Below, piece after piece: positions 40,682-50,260 of a stretch of DNA of 64,000 nt (positions within the stretch are counted from its first letter, which is position 1; the number at the start of each line of letters is the position of its first letter). The position numbers and the translations under genes are program-made. A model generated the notes under the pieces. The model was not told where the DNA came from and did not search any database. It saw nothing but the letters and a program-made list of their open reading frames with translations. The DNA comes from Bacillota bacterium (GTDB lineage Bacteria > Bacillota > UBA4882 > UBA8346). The stretch covers positions 1 through 64,000 of the forward strand of contig JAEZCE010000061.1 in NCBI GenBank assembly GCA_023429995.1, given 5' to 3'.

Positions 40682-41569
40682 ATGCCGCTTAACAGAATTT
40701 TCAAAAGTAATTTGCGTATTTTCATCCTGATTACGATAGTAACCTTCTGCTTAATGCAAGTTGGTGCAAACGCGCAGAGCGTTTCTGACGGAATCACCAA
40801 TGGGGATGAGCTTGTTGTTTCTTTTATTGATGTTGGTCAAGCCGATTGCATTCTTATTCATACCCCTGGGAATCAAAACATATTAATCGACGCCGGAAAT
40901 CGCGAAGATTTTCCGGTTATCCGGGATTATTTAAATCGTCATAAAGTATCCCGGTTAGATATGGTCGTGGCCACACATCCTCATGAAGACCATATCGGCA
41001 GTATGGCGCAAATTATCAAAAATTACGATATCGGTAAAGTGTTTATGCCGAAAGCATCAGCAAATACCAGAGTCTTCGAAGGGTTATTGATGGCAATCAA
41101 GGCCAAAGGGTTAAAAATTAATAGCGCAAAAGCCGGGTTCCATATGAATTTTGCGCCTGAACTCTTTCTGGACTTTTTGGCCCCGAACAATGAATCCTAT
41201 GAAGATCTTAATAACTATAGCGTTGTAATCAAGTTGTCATACCGGAAAGTAGCTTTTCTGCTGACTGGGGACGCGGAGAGAATTTCGGAGAAAGAAATGG
41301 TGAATCGGCAGTACAATTTAAAGGCTAACGTTTTAAAAGTAGGACATCACGGTAGCAACAGTTCCAGTAGTGATGATTTTTTGCAAAAAGTTGCTCCGGA
41401 TATTGCCGTAATATCGGTCGGCGTCCATAATGACTATCATCATCCCAGTTCGCCAACATTAAAACGTTTAGCAAGACTTGGAGCTAAGATTTATCGCACG
41501 GACCAAAATGGCACGATTCAAATTACAACCGATGGTAATCGAATGTCTGTCCATTGTTTCAGAGAATAA
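40682..41569 (+). CDS. ComEC/Rec2-like metallo-beta-lactamase-fold protein, exported
   Basis: 295 residues with an N-terminal signal or anchor (about 10-31). The MBL domain shows FIDVGQADCILI, the metal motif THPHEDHIG, GDAE and KVGHHGSNSSSS, as in the C-terminal domain of ComEC. Stand-alone proteins of this type are exported putative nucleases or hydrolases. The gene after it encodes a DUF3006 protein, a pairing I recognise from other Bacillota. Confidence 0.85.
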   Translation: MPLNRIFKSNLRIFILITIVTFCLMQVGANAQSVSDGITNGDELVVSFIDVGQADCILIHTPGNQNILIDAGNREDFPVIRDYLNRHKVSRLDMVVATHPHEDHIGSMAQIIKNYDIGKVFMPKASANTRVFEGLLMAIKAKGLKINSAKAGFHMNFAPELFLDFLAPNNESYEDLNNYSVVIKLSYRKVAFLLTGDAERISEKEMVNRQYNLKANVLKVGHHGSNSSSSDDFLQKVAPDIAVISVGVHNDYHHPSSPTLKRLARLGAKIYRTDQNGTIQITTDGNRMSVHCFRE

Positions 41570-41604
41570 TCAGTTCATAGTCATCGTTCAATGAATTACA
41601 AATA

Positions 41605-41633
41605 TTTACAGATTGAATAATAATTGCTATAAT
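41605..41633 (+). promoter_or_regulatory. Promoter of the DUF3006 gene
   Basis: TTTACA (41605-41610), 17 nt spacer, TATAAT (41628-41633), 57 nt ahead of the gene. Confidence 0.6.
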
Positions 41634-41689
41634 TGATAATTATATCTTAAATTTTTAAGCGTTGGCATCCTAAAAAGGAGGAGTCAAAC

Positions 41690-41980
41690 TTGAAAAAAGT
41701 TTTGTACCTGAGCCTCCTACTTTTATTTTTTCTTTCGGGTGTTGTTTTGACTTATAAAAAAGCGGCAGAGGCGGGTTGCGGAATGAAAGTTATCATTGAC
41801 CGGTTTGAAGGGGATTTTGCTGTGGTAGAACTGCCAAATAACACGACAGTTAATATGGACATCAAGCTTTTAGAACCTGACGTAAAAGAGGGGGATATTA
41901 TAGAGATCAGGACTTTACAGCATGAAACCGAAAATCGTAAAAATAAAGCGCAGGATTTAATGAAAGAATTATTTGAATAA
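41690..41980 (+). CDS. DUF3006 protein, membrane-anchored
   Basis: 96 residues: a signal anchor (about 4-20) and the DUF3006 motif VIIDRFEGDFAVVEL, then a charged helix. AAGGAGGAG precedes the start, TTG at 41690. Probably works with the MBL protein upstream; function unknown. Confidence 0.75.
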   Translation: MKKVLYLSLLLLFFLSGVVLTYKKAAEAGCGMKVIIDRFEGDFAVVELPNNTTVNMDIKLLEPDVKEGDIIEIRTLQHETENRKNKAQDLMKELFE

Positions 41981-42044
41981 TCGCGCCTGCGAAAGAAAAG
42001 TTGGATATACCCTTCGGGTAACAGCACAGCGCGGACAACACGGA

Positions 42045-42887
42045 TTATTCTTTTGTAATGATGCATGGTCCTAAAATGTCCGGTCCGGTATGGCAAGCAA
42101 TAACCGGTGATATTTGAATGAGTTGAACTTTCACCTGAAAAGCTTCTTCGAGAAGTTCAGCGTATTGCTTTGCCTCTTCGAGATTGTCGCCATAGTGCAA
42201 TCCGATTTTTTCAACACCAGCACCCCTTTGGGATTGTTTACGAATAATTTCCAATGCCCTTTGTTTAGCGGCTTTTAAAGTTCTTACCTTTTCAAAAGCA
42301 GTCATTAAGCCCTTATCATCGAACCAAATAATGGGCTTAATTTGAATGAGAGAACCAATCAGGGCTTCGGCGCCGTTGAGCCTTCCCCCTTCGTACAAAT
42401 AACGCAGGGATTCAACTACAAAGTAAACCTTCGTTAAGGAACGTTGCTTTTCAAGCTTATCTAAGATTGCGCTTCTTGAAAGTCCCTGTTTTGCTAGTTT
42501 TACAGCCTGAATCGCCAAGGATGCCTGACCAAATCCGCTTTGAAAAGAATCAAAAACAGATATTTTTTCTGTTTCGAGGATATCTTTTGCTACATTCGCA
42601 CAATTGAAGGTCCCGGAAATTTTATGGGATAAGGTTACACAAATCACCTCATCACCAGCCTCGACAGCAGGACGAAAGACTTCTAAAAATGAGTTCGGGT
42701 CTGGCTGGGATGTGGTAAACTTCCCGCCCTTTCTTTGGGCTTTATAAAAATCTTCATAAGAAAGTTCCAAACATTCTTTTTTGGCGTTTTCCCCTTCTCT
42801 GACATAAAGTGGGACTGGGGTTATCTCAAACTCTTGATACTCGTCAAAAGTTAATGAACAAGTGGTATCGCTGATAATTCTGATCAT
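42045..42887 (-). CDS. DegV family fatty-acid-binding protein
   Basis: 280 residues from ATG 42887, behind GGAGGACCCT. IRIISDTTCSLTFDEY, VPLYVR, TTSQPDPNSF and ICVTLSHKISGTF are DegV signatures; members (FakB-like) bind fatty acids for phosphorylation by FakA. No fakA is seen in the window. Length is normal. Confidence 0.9.
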   Translation of the reverse strand: MIRIISDTTCSLTFDEYQEFEITPVPLYVREGENAKKECLELSYEDFYKAQRKGGKFTTSQPDPNSFLEVFRPAVEAGDEVICVTLSHKISGTFNCANVAKDILETEKISVFDSFQSGFGQASLAIQAVKLAKQGLSRSAILDKLEKQRSLTKVYFVVESLRYLYEGGRLNGAEALIGSLIQIKPIIWFDDKGLMTAFEKVRTLKAAKQRALEIIRKQSQRGAGVEKIGLHYGDNLEEAKQYAELLEEAFQVKVQLIQISPVIACHTGPDILGPCIITKE

Positions 42888-43245
42888 AGGGTCCTCCAAA
42901 ATTTGTGATAAGTGATCCCCCCCGGGCTCACCTTGGAAAAGATTCATTCAGCATATACATGGGGTAAATACCCCAGGAAGTGGCTTTTCTATCTGGGATG
43001 GGGCAATGAATGGTAAGACTTGAATGTATCCTTTTATTTCTTTCAAAGTTGAGAAAATCCTGCTTTTAAGGATGTACTTGCTAGAGTGAATTTGAATGGA
43101 TGATTGAATAATTTGATAGACTTACGTGTGTGAAAGTAGATCTGGATAAAGGTTCAAATTGGATATTTCTTTCGGGGAATATTTAATGTATGATATTGAT
43201 AAGAAGTTAAAAGAAGGAAGATTCTTACTTACAGGAGGGTCCTAC

Positions 43246-43959
43246 TTGCAGGCATTTAGCAAATTTAAGCGTTTTTTGTATCAAGGCTCCATTCCGGTTA
43301 CTAAGGGGATTATGGTTTTATGCGGGCTGTTTTTCCTGTTATATTATATTTTCCAGGCGCTGAATTATGAATTTTTCGCTGACTTTTTGGTATTGAACCC
43401 GGCCGGCGTTTTTCATTCGCCTTGGACTTTGATTACGTATCCTCTGTTAAATCCAGACCCGTTTTCTTTGATATTCGGTTTATTGTGGCTATGGTTTATT
43501 GGTGGAACATTGGAACGTACTTGGGGCAGCACATTGTACTTTATACTGACCGCTCTGGCCACGATTTTAACTGGAATGGCAATGTCTGTTGTGGCCTGTT
43601 TTTTCTTGGGAGGAGATTTTCGAATTTTTGATCTTTGGTTGCCTTTGGTGGCCATAACTTGGGCATGGTCGGGAGTGTATCCGGAACGGGAAATGCTTTT
43701 TTTTGGAATCGTTCCGATTAAAGCCCAGTGGCTCGCTTGGATCAATGCGGCTTTCATTTTTTTTCAATATATGAGGATACACTGGCTGATGGGTTTTGCT
43801 GCGATTAGCGGTATTTTGGTAGTGTATTTGTTTCGGGGAAAAACCCTCGGATATGGTTTGCGTTTTTGGGCCTGGAACCATGGCTTTCCCTTGAGGGGAT
43901 GGTACCAGAAGAAAAGGCATGAAGCGAAGAAAAAGAGATTTAGAATTATTAAACACTGA
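43246..43959 (+). CDS. Rhomboid-like membrane protein, apparently without catalytic residues
   Basis: 237 residues from TTG 43246, placed 7 nt after a perfect AGGAGGG; frames to 43159 lack such a site. About six hydrophobic segments. The rhomboid mark before TM2 is visible (WLWFIGGTLERTWGS). The expected G-x-S-G of the active site and the catalytic His are not seen (the region reads AITWAWSG), so it looks like a pseudo-rhomboid or derlin-like protein. Role unknown. Confidence 0.65.
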   Translation: MQAFSKFKRFLYQGSIPVTKGIMVLCGLFFLLYYIFQALNYEFFADFLVLNPAGVFHSPWTLITYPLLNPDPFSLIFGLLWLWFIGGTLERTWGSTLYFILTALATILTGMAMSVVACFFLGGDFRIFDLWLPLVAITWAWSGVYPEREMLFFGIVPIKAQWLAWINAAFIFFQYMRIHWLMGFAAISGILVVYLFRGKTLGYGLRFWAWNHGFPLRGWYQKKRHEAKKKRFRIIKH

Positions 43960-43973
43960 GTTAAGTAAAAAAG

Positions 43974-44079
43974 GGCTGTCTTAAAAATTTTCCAAATGGG
44001 ATAAGATATTCAAGAGAGAACGCAGGACTTTGAGCCGTGAAGTGAATATCTTTATCAGCGGGGACTTTTTAAGACAGCC
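43974..44079. repeat. Long nested inverted repeat (106 nt), terminator or mobile-element-like
   Basis: Outer arms GGCTGTCTTAAAAA (43974-43987) and TTTTTAAGACAGCC (44066-44079) match perfectly. Inside, GATAAGATATTC (44000-44011) and GAATATCTTTATC (44044-44056) also pair. The flanks are A-rich and T-rich, so it can terminate both convergent genes. Confidence 0.65.
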
Positions 44080-44085
44080 TTTTCA

Positions 44086-44466
44086 TCATAGAATCTTTTG
44101 AAAGAAAACAAGATATCCGACCATACACAAGGCCGATAAAATCAAAAAATATATCAGAGAGGGATCATATTTGTCGGTGCGTCTACGGTGGCGAATGGAA
44201 TTAAAATACAGACCTATACCGCTCACAACAAAAATTGCGGTTAAGATATAAAAATCGATATGGTATAACAATTTGCTCCATGTCGGTTTTAGATCAAGGT
44301 TAAAAATGGTACTGATAACATTGCGGATTACCGGTAAAGCAAGAGCGGTAATAATAACAGCCAGAAAAGTTAATATCCAACAAAGTCCCGCAAATTTACC
44401 GATAAATTTGGTTATAACGTCAGGTTCCGAACGCAGATCCAATTTAATATCTTTTTTTTGAGCCAT
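44086..44466 (-). CDS. Small membrane protein, three segments
   Basis: 126 residues: a polar N-terminus, then hydrophobic segments near 27-47, 68-88 and 103-122 with a basic RHRRR loop. GGAGGAAAA before the ATG. No family recognised. Confidence 0.6.
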   Translation of the reverse strand: MAQKKDIKLDLRSEPDVITKFIGKFAGLCWILTFLAVIITALALPVIRNVISTIFNLDLKPTWSKLLYHIDFYILTAIFVVSGIGLYFNSIRHRRRTDKYDPSLIYFLILSALCMVGYLVFFQKIL

Positions 44467-44633
44467 ACTTTTCCTCCAGATAACGAAATTAAAAATGACT
44501 TTATTTTATTCGACATTTCTTTGGAGAACCCTTTTTTGCAGTAGTCTCAATTGTTTTGTTTTTTGGCTATCCGGTTTGAAATTTAATTTTTGGCGTTTTG
44601 CCTTTGAAGCAAGGGAGCCGGTCCGGCAATAAG

Positions 44634-44662
44634 TTGACGTTGGGAAATGATAATGGTAGAAT
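44634..44662 (+). promoter_or_regulatory. Promoter of the methyltransferase-RluA pair
   Basis: TTGACG (44634-44639), 17 nt spacer, TAGAAT (44657-44662). Confidence 0.6.
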
Positions 44663-44767
44663 CAGGGCGGTATATTGATGTTGCCGATTTTCTTAGAAAC
44701 GAAAGCCAAAACTAGTCTATACTAAGGTACCCTATAGAATCAAAGGATAATTATTGGAGGATCACGG

Positions 44768-45637
44768 ATGTTTATCGCAGACGGATGGACAGATTACGAA
44801 CTGATTGATACTGGAAATGGAGAACGATTGGAACGCTGGGGCAAATATATTCTCAGACGTCCTGATCCCCAGGTTATTTGGCCGGTGACAGAGAGCTCTG
44901 AGATTTGGGAAGATTGCCACGCCTACTATCACCGAAGCGCCAGCGGAGGGGGTAGTTGGGAGGTGCGGAAGCAATTGCCGGAGCGATGGGTTATCCACTA
45001 CCGTGATTTGGCCTTTTATATCAAACCGATGGGTTTTAAACATACCGGGCTTTTCCCGGAACAGGCCGCCAATTGGGAATGGTTTACACGGCTAATTAAG
45101 GGCAGGCAAAAGGAAATCAGGGTTTTAAATTTATTCGCTTATTCGGGCGGAGCAACTGTGGCTGCAGCCGGAGCCGGGGCCGCTGTATGCCATATAGACG
45201 CTGCAAAAGGTATGGTTGCATTAGCGAAAGAAAACCTGACCTTATCGAAACTTGGTGACCGCCCGGTTCGTTTTATTGTGGATGATGTTTTAAAATTCGT
45301 TCAGCGCGAAAAAAGACGGGGCCGACAGTATGAAGGAATTATTATGGACCCCCCATCTTTTGGGAGGGGACCGGGCGGTGAAATCTGGAAAATCGAAGAT
45401 GAAATCTATAACCTAGTAAAAGAGTGTAGCGATGTATTGGCGCCTGAGCCGCTTTTTTTTGTTATTAATTCTTATACGACAGGTTTGGCGCCCACTGTTT
45501 TGAAGAATATTCTTGCCTTGACGCTTGTTCATAGTTTCGGGGGAGGAGTGAACGCCGAAGAAGTGGGTTTGCCTGTAACCGCTTCGGGCATCGCGCTTCC
45601 TTGTGGAGCTGCCGGCCGCTGGGAGGCCAAGTTATGA
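44768..45637 (+). CDS. SAM-dependent rRNA methyltransferase, RlmI/RlmL-like
   Basis: 289 residues. N-terminal beta domain, then a Rossmann SAM domain: RVLNLFAYSGGATVAA (motif I), CHIDAAKGM, IIMDPPSFGRGP (motif IV). The DPPSFGRG motif is typical of 23S rRNA methyltransferases that modify cytosine C5 or guanine N7. GGAGGATC precedes the ATG. It overlaps the RluA gene by 4 nt, which fits an RNA-modification operon. Confidence 0.85.
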   Translation: MFIADGWTDYELIDTGNGERLERWGKYILRRPDPQVIWPVTESSEIWEDCHAYYHRSASGGGSWEVRKQLPERWVIHYRDLAFYIKPMGFKHTGLFPEQAANWEWFTRLIKGRQKEIRVLNLFAYSGGATVAAAGAGAAVCHIDAAKGMVALAKENLTLSKLGDRPVRFIVDDVLKFVQREKRRGRQYEGIIMDPPSFGRGPGGEIWKIEDEIYNLVKECSDVLAPEPLFFVINSYTTGLAPTVLKNILALTLVHSFGGGVNAEEVGLPVTASGIALPCGAAGRWEAKL

Positions 45638-46368
45638 ACCGGGTGGAACCCAAAATTCTTTTTGAGGATAACCATTTATTGGTAGCGGAGAAGCCGGTAA
45701 ATATTCCTTCACAGGCCGATGAATCAGGCGATCCCGACCTTTTGTCCGTTTTAAAAGAGGATATTAAAGAGCGGTATCAAAAGCCGGGTCAGGTTTATCT
45801 TGGCCTGGTGCATCGCTTGGACCGTCCGGTGGGGGGGGTCATGGTATTTGCGAAAACCTCAAAGGCGGCATCCCGTTTGTCCGCTCAAATCAGAAACGGA
45901 GAATTTAAAAAAACCTACCTCGCGGTGTTGTATGGAACTCCTCCAGTTAGTCAAGGGACTTTAAGACACTTTCTCTTGAAAGATAGCCGGATGAATAAGG
46001 TTGCAGTGGTTGATTCCCCCGGAGCCGGCTCTAAGGAGGCGGTTTTAGATTATGAAATTTTAAGTGTCCATGATCAAATGACGTTGGCGCGGATCAATTT
46101 GCAAACGGGTCGCTCTCATCAAATCCGGGTTCAATTTGCTGCCATCGGGCATCCTCTTTATGGGGATCAAAAATATGGACCGGCGTACAGTAAACCGGGA
46201 CAGCAAATCGCTTTATGGTCGACCCAAATTTGTTGCAAGCACCCTACAAAAAATGAGGCGGTTGTCTTTCTGTCAATACCACCCGATAAACATCCTTGGT
46301 CGTTATTTGATCTCAATGCAATCGCCCAAGGATTCGGCATTCTTGCTCAGGATTACAAAGGTCGATGA
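45634..46368 (+). CDS. RluA family pseudouridine synthase
   Basis: 244 residues from ATG 45634, behind GGGAGG and overlapping the previous stop. Catalytic motif HRLDRPVGGVMVFAKT with its Asp, and GRSHQIRVQFAAIGHPLYGD. No S4 domain, so it belongs to the short RluA/TruC-like branch. Converts uridine to pseudouridine in rRNA or tRNA; target not clear. Confidence 0.92.
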   Translation: MNRVEPKILFEDNHLLVAEKPVNIPSQADESGDPDLLSVLKEDIKERYQKPGQVYLGLVHRLDRPVGGVMVFAKTSKAASRLSAQIRNGEFKKTYLAVLYGTPPVSQGTLRHFLLKDSRMNKVAVVDSPGAGSKEAVLDYEILSVHDQMTLARINLQTGRSHQIRVQFAAIGHPLYGDQKYGPAYSKPGQQIALWSTQICCKHPTKNEAVVFLSIPPDKHPWSLFDLNAIAQGFGILAQDYKGR

Positions 46369-46419
46369 TGGGCAATAAGGTTTTTACTGGCATTGAGATA
46401 TTTAGTAAAAATTAACGCC

Positions 46420-46448
46420 TTGACGATCTAACGGTAGGGTGATATAAT
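46420..46448 (+). promoter_or_regulatory. tRNA promoter
   Basis: TTGACG (46420-46425), 17 nt spacer, TATAAT (46443-46448), 45 nt ahead of tRNA-Val. Confidence 0.7.
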
Positions 46449-46492
46449 CTTAATGCGTTTGAATAATACTTCGAGTGACGAAGTCCAAGTAT

Positions 46493-46569
46493 GGTCACGT
46501 AGCTCAGTTGGTTAGAGCGCTGCGTTCACATCGCAGAGGTCACTGGTTCGAGCCCAGTCGCGACCACCA
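46493..46569 (+). tRNA. tRNA-Val (anticodon CAC)
   Basis: A complete cloverleaf with encoded CCA. Anticodon stem CTGCG/CGCAG with loop TTCACAT (CAC at 46527-46529), T-loop TTCGAGC in ACTGG/CCAGT. The acceptor stem has one A-C mismatch at pair 5-68. Reads GTG codons. Confidence 0.9.
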
Positions 46570-46625
46570 GAACAGTTTTACAAAGAATGCTCGGGTCGTC
46601 ATGAACATTCCAGTAACCAAAAAAC

Positions 46626-46703
46626 GGAGCCGTGGTGTAGTCGGTTTAACATGCCAGCCTGTCACGCTGGAGACCGTGGGTTCGAGTCCCATCGGCTCCG
46701 CCA
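46626..46703 (+). tRNA. tRNA-Asp (anticodon GTC)
   Basis: Acceptor GGAGCCG/CGGCTCC, anticodon stem CCAGC/GCTGG with loop CTGTCAC (GTC at 46661-46663), T-loop TTCGAGT, discriminator G as needed for Asp, and encoded CCA. It is 56 nt after tRNA-Val, probably one transcript. Confidence 0.93.
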
Positions 46704-46718
46704 TTATTCAAATCTAAA

Positions 46719-46746
46719 GGCCCTCCAACAGGGGGTCTTTTTTCAT
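46719..46746 (+). terminator. tRNA operon terminator
   Basis: GGCCCTC (46719-46725) pairs with GGGGGTC (46731-46737, with wobble), followed by TTTTTT. Confidence 0.65.
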
Positions 46747-46933
46747 AGGCGGCAACTCTGCGAGTTGATGTTTTTTGAGAGCGCTTTGGCGGGGAAGCGA
46801 ACGTACTGTATGTTTGTGAGGGCCGTATCCTTAACCCTGATAAATTCCCGGAGCACATAGTCTAAAAGAAGACAATAACAATATACTGTTTTTAAAATTG
46901 GTTACAATAAAAGAATCGATAGGAGTGATTGGG

Positions 46934-48046
46934 ATGAAAGATCCTCGTATGGCCAAGATGGCGGAAGGACTCATCAATTATTCGGTCAGATTGCAGAAAG
47001 GCGAAAAAATCTTGATCGAGGTCATCGATTCAGGTATCCCGCTGGCATTGGCCGTAGTCAAAGAAGCGTATCGGGTTGGGGGTGTTCCCTTTACCATGAT
47101 CCGCAATAAGCAAATTGACCGGCAATTTATGCTAGGAGCCAGTGAAGACCAACTTCAACAATTGGCCGGTTTCGAGCTGGTTCAAATGAAAGAAATGCAG
47201 GCCTATATCGGTATCCGGGCGGCGGATAACGCCAATGAGACTGCCGACGTCCCCGGCGAGCAACAACAAGCTTATATGAAATATTACTCCAGGCCGGTGA
47301 CTGACCAACGGGTTAACCATACCAAGTGGTGCATCATGCGTTATCCGACACCATCGATGGCTCAGGCTGCCAGCATGAGTACTGAGGCTTTTGAGGATTT
47401 CTATTTTAATGTTTGCACTTTGGATTACAGTAAAATGCTTAAAGCGATGGAACCGTTGAAAAAATTGATGGAACGCACCAATCAAGTTCGGTTGACCGGG
47501 CGTGAGACTGACCTTACTTTTTCCATCCAGGGATTACCGGCTATTCCATGTGCGGGAGCCATGAATATTCCGGATGGGGAGATTTTTACCGCGCCTGTCA
47601 AAAATTCCGTCAACGGTGTGATTACTTATAATACGCCCGCCGTATACCAGGGGGTTACTTATGAGAATATTCAACTTCGCTTTGAAAACGGTAAAATCAT
47701 CGAAGTTCACGGTAGCGACCCGGCTCGTTTGAACCACATTTTTGATACCGATGAAGGAGCCCGTTTTGTTGGGGAGTTTTCATTCGGGGTCAATCCTTAT
47801 ATTTTAAAACCAATGAAAGATACCCTTTTTGATGAAAAAATTTGCGGCAGTATTCATTTTACTCCGGGTCAGGCTTATCAAGAATGCGATAACGGCAACC
47901 GTTCAGCTATCCATTGGGATTTAGTCTTTATTCAACAGCCCGAGTACGGGGGCGGGGAAATATATCTGGATGAGAAACTAATTCGTAAAGATGGACGTTT
48001 TGTCTTACCTGAGTTGGAAGCTTTAAATCCGGAAAATTTAGTATGA
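46934..48046 (+). CDS. Aminopeptidase, M29 family (AmpS/PepS-like)
   Basis: 370 residues from ATG 46934, behind AGGAGTG. The N-terminal domain has LQKGEKILIEV, and the metal-binding C-terminal domain shows GRETDLTFSIQG, CAGAMNIPDGEIFTAPV, GEFSFGVNP and HWDLV. M29 enzymes are metal-dependent aminopeptidases that remove N-terminal residues in the cytoplasm. Monocistronic. Confidence 0.9.
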   Translation: MKDPRMAKMAEGLINYSVRLQKGEKILIEVIDSGIPLALAVVKEAYRVGGVPFTMIRNKQIDRQFMLGASEDQLQQLAGFELVQMKEMQAYIGIRAADNANETADVPGEQQQAYMKYYSRPVTDQRVNHTKWCIMRYPTPSMAQAASMSTEAFEDFYFNVCTLDYSKMLKAMEPLKKLMERTNQVRLTGRETDLTFSIQGLPAIPCAGAMNIPDGEIFTAPVKNSVNGVITYNTPAVYQGVTYENIQLRFENGKIIEVHGSDPARLNHIFDTDEGARFVGEFSFGVNPYILKPMKDTLFDEKICGSIHFTPGQAYQECDNGNRSAIHWDLVFIQQPEYGGGEIYLDEKLIRKDGRFVLPELEALNPENLV

Positions 48047-48306
48047 CTTATTGTGAGTTTCGATTTGGCAGTCTCCCGCTTTTTTGAAACCGACTGGATT
48101 AAGGGCCTTGTTCTCAATGAAATAGGAAATATGAATGGAGTAATTACTTTTGATGGAGCATCAAGGTAATTACTTTTTTATTGGGCTACACTGAAGAGAT
48201 AACCCTTACCTGAATTTTTTTCATATAAAGAATGGTTTTTAAATGCCGAAAACGATCATGCTTGGGAAATTAACTAACCTGAAATCAAATAGACTCTGGA
48301 GACATC

Positions 48307-49590
48307 ATGAAGAGACAAATCACGGTCAATCTCGGCAATTTATTACTATCTCTATCCGAAATTACAGATTTAATGAACCCTCTTGTTTCTCAGCATCAGC
48401 AAAAAACAGCTTTCATTGCGATTGAGATTGCTAAAGCTTTCAATGTTCATCACGATATTCTGGAGAATATATTTATAGCCGCTTTGTTTCACGATATAGG
48501 CGCTATTACGGTTGAGGAAAAGCTGGCTGTTCATAAAGGCAAAGACGTCAATCTTGATGTGCATTGTATTAAAGGCGAGATTTTGTTGAATAAAATCCCT
48601 TGGTTTCAGAAAATAGCGAAAGCCGTCCGCTACCACCACCGAAGCTGGAAAGATTGGGAGGATAGCCTGGATAATCCGCTGGTGCTAACTTCGCAAATTA
48701 TTTTATTAGCCGATTCTGTGGAAAGAATGATTCAAGAGGACCAGTATATTTTACACCAAAACGAAATCATCATGGAACAGATTCAACGAATGCAGGACAG
48801 GGTAATAGCCGGAGAGCTTGTCCGGAGCTTTTTGGAAGTTGCCGCCCGTGAGGAATTTTGGCTTGATTTGGTTTCGCCGCGTTTGTATCATGTTTTGCTC
48901 AGTCAAGGCCCCTATCGCAATGCTGAAATTGACATGAATGGTATATCATTGATTGCTGATCTTTTCAGGGATATTATCGATTTCAAATCCGCCTTTACAG
49001 CGACCCATACCTCCGGAGTATCTGCTTGCGCAGAAATTATGGGTTCTCTTTTTGGTCTGACCGATGTGGAAATTCATTGGCTGAGGATAGCAGGGAATTT
49101 GCACGATATCGGGAAATTGGTGATTCCCAACAGCATCTTGGAAAAACAGGGGAAGCTCACTCCGAGTGAAACTGCGGTTATGAGGTGTCACACTTATTAC
49201 ACCTTTTACGTGATTAATTCAATCGGCGGTTTAAGTAATATTGCTGAATGGGCCGCCTACCACCATGAAAAATTGGACGGCAGCGGCTATCCTTTTCATT
49301 GCCGGTCTTTTGAAATTGACATCGGAAGCCGAATATTGACCGTAGCAGATATTTTTACCGCTTTGGCGGAGGACCGTCCCTACCGCCCTGGAATGAATAA
49401 AAAACAAATTTTTTCGGTCCTGAAAGAAGAAGCGAACCAAAACAAACTTGAACCGAAAATTGTTGAGTTATTATTTGACCATTACAATTCCATCAGTGAC
49501 TATGTTAAAGAACGCCAGACATCGGCTAAAGATTTTTATAATCAGAGATTTCTGGCCGTTTTGGCCGAGAGTGAAAGAAAACAATATTGA
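48307..49590 (+). CDS. HD-GYP domain protein, probable cyclic-di-GMP phosphodiesterase
   Basis: 427 residues with two HD-type domains. The first has FHDIGAIT (about residue 64) and RYHHRS; the second, about 210-400, has the full HD-GYP set: LHDIGKLVIPNSIL, HHEKLDGSGYP and DIFTALAEDRPYR. The tandem arrangement suits a phosphodiesterase with a sensing HD half. No transmembrane segment. Likely lowers c-di-GMP and so influences motility or surface state. Confidence 0.88.
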   Translation: MKRQITVNLGNLLLSLSEITDLMNPLVSQHQQKTAFIAIEIAKAFNVHHDILENIFIAALFHDIGAITVEEKLAVHKGKDVNLDVHCIKGEILLNKIPWFQKIAKAVRYHHRSWKDWEDSLDNPLVLTSQIILLADSVERMIQEDQYILHQNEIIMEQIQRMQDRVIAGELVRSFLEVAAREEFWLDLVSPRLYHVLLSQGPYRNAEIDMNGISLIADLFRDIIDFKSAFTATHTSGVSACAEIMGSLFGLTDVEIHWLRIAGNLHDIGKLVIPNSILEKQGKLTPSETAVMRCHTYYTFYVINSIGGLSNIAEWAAYHHEKLDGSGYPFHCRSFEIDIGSRILTVADIFTALAEDRPYRPGMNKKQIFSVLKEEANQNKLEPKIVELLFDHYNSISDYVKERQTSAKDFYNQRFLAVLAESERKQY

Positions 49591-49747
49591 ATCAGCCGGC
49601 AGCCAACTAGTAAAACGTTCTCTAAATAACTACTCAACGATTGTGAACGTTTTACTTAAGTAGAGCGTATCTTCCCCAGTTCTGATTACCATTTATTTAC
49701 GATCCGCTCTACTAGGATTTGGCAGTCTTTAAAATGACCAAACCTCT

Positions 49748-49987
49748 TTAAGTATTGTTACTCAAATTAATAACCATGGAGAATTCAGTTCCCCCTTTTG
49801 CAGCTTCGCGATAAATGGTTTGAAGACCATTCCAGATTTGATCAGGACTTTCGCTGTAAAGGTACGTGCTCTGATTGCCGATTTCGTGTTTAATACCGGT
49901 CGTTTTAAGGGCTTCCAGAGATTGATTAATAATAGCGTCAGAATTAACAACTTCTAACGGGAATAATGAGACTTCACATGACAGCAT
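49748..49987 (-). CDS. Thiamine-binding-type small protein (MTH1187/YqgV family)
   Basis: 79 residues from ATG 49987, with AGGAGGG upstream. CEVSLFPLEVV, a helix, then a beta hairpin with STYLYSESPDQIW match the YqgV/MTH1187 fold, which in related YkoF binds thiamine or its precursor HMP. No thiamine transporter genes are next to it. Confidence 0.75.
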   Translation of the reverse strand: MLSCEVSLFPLEVVNSDAIINQSLEALKTTGIKHEIGNQSTYLYSESPDQIWNGLQTIYREAAKGGTEFSMVINLSNNT

Positions 49988-50260
49988 ATAATCTTCCCTC
50001 CTTTCTCCCAAGTAGATTTCCAAATGAACAGTCAATCAATATCAGGTACTTTAAGTTGGTTTATGAAAAACTTACCATTTATAAAAAATGGACGAATCCT
50101 AAAATCGAAAGAAACTTTTTAGCATAAGTCCCGTTAATCACCTAATAGTGGTGATCTTTGTACTCCTTAAAACGACCAACATAACAATTTTGCAGGAATT
50201 TGAATAAACTTGTCAAATTAAGTAAATATGGCGATAAATGATTTGATAGAGGAGTGTAAT

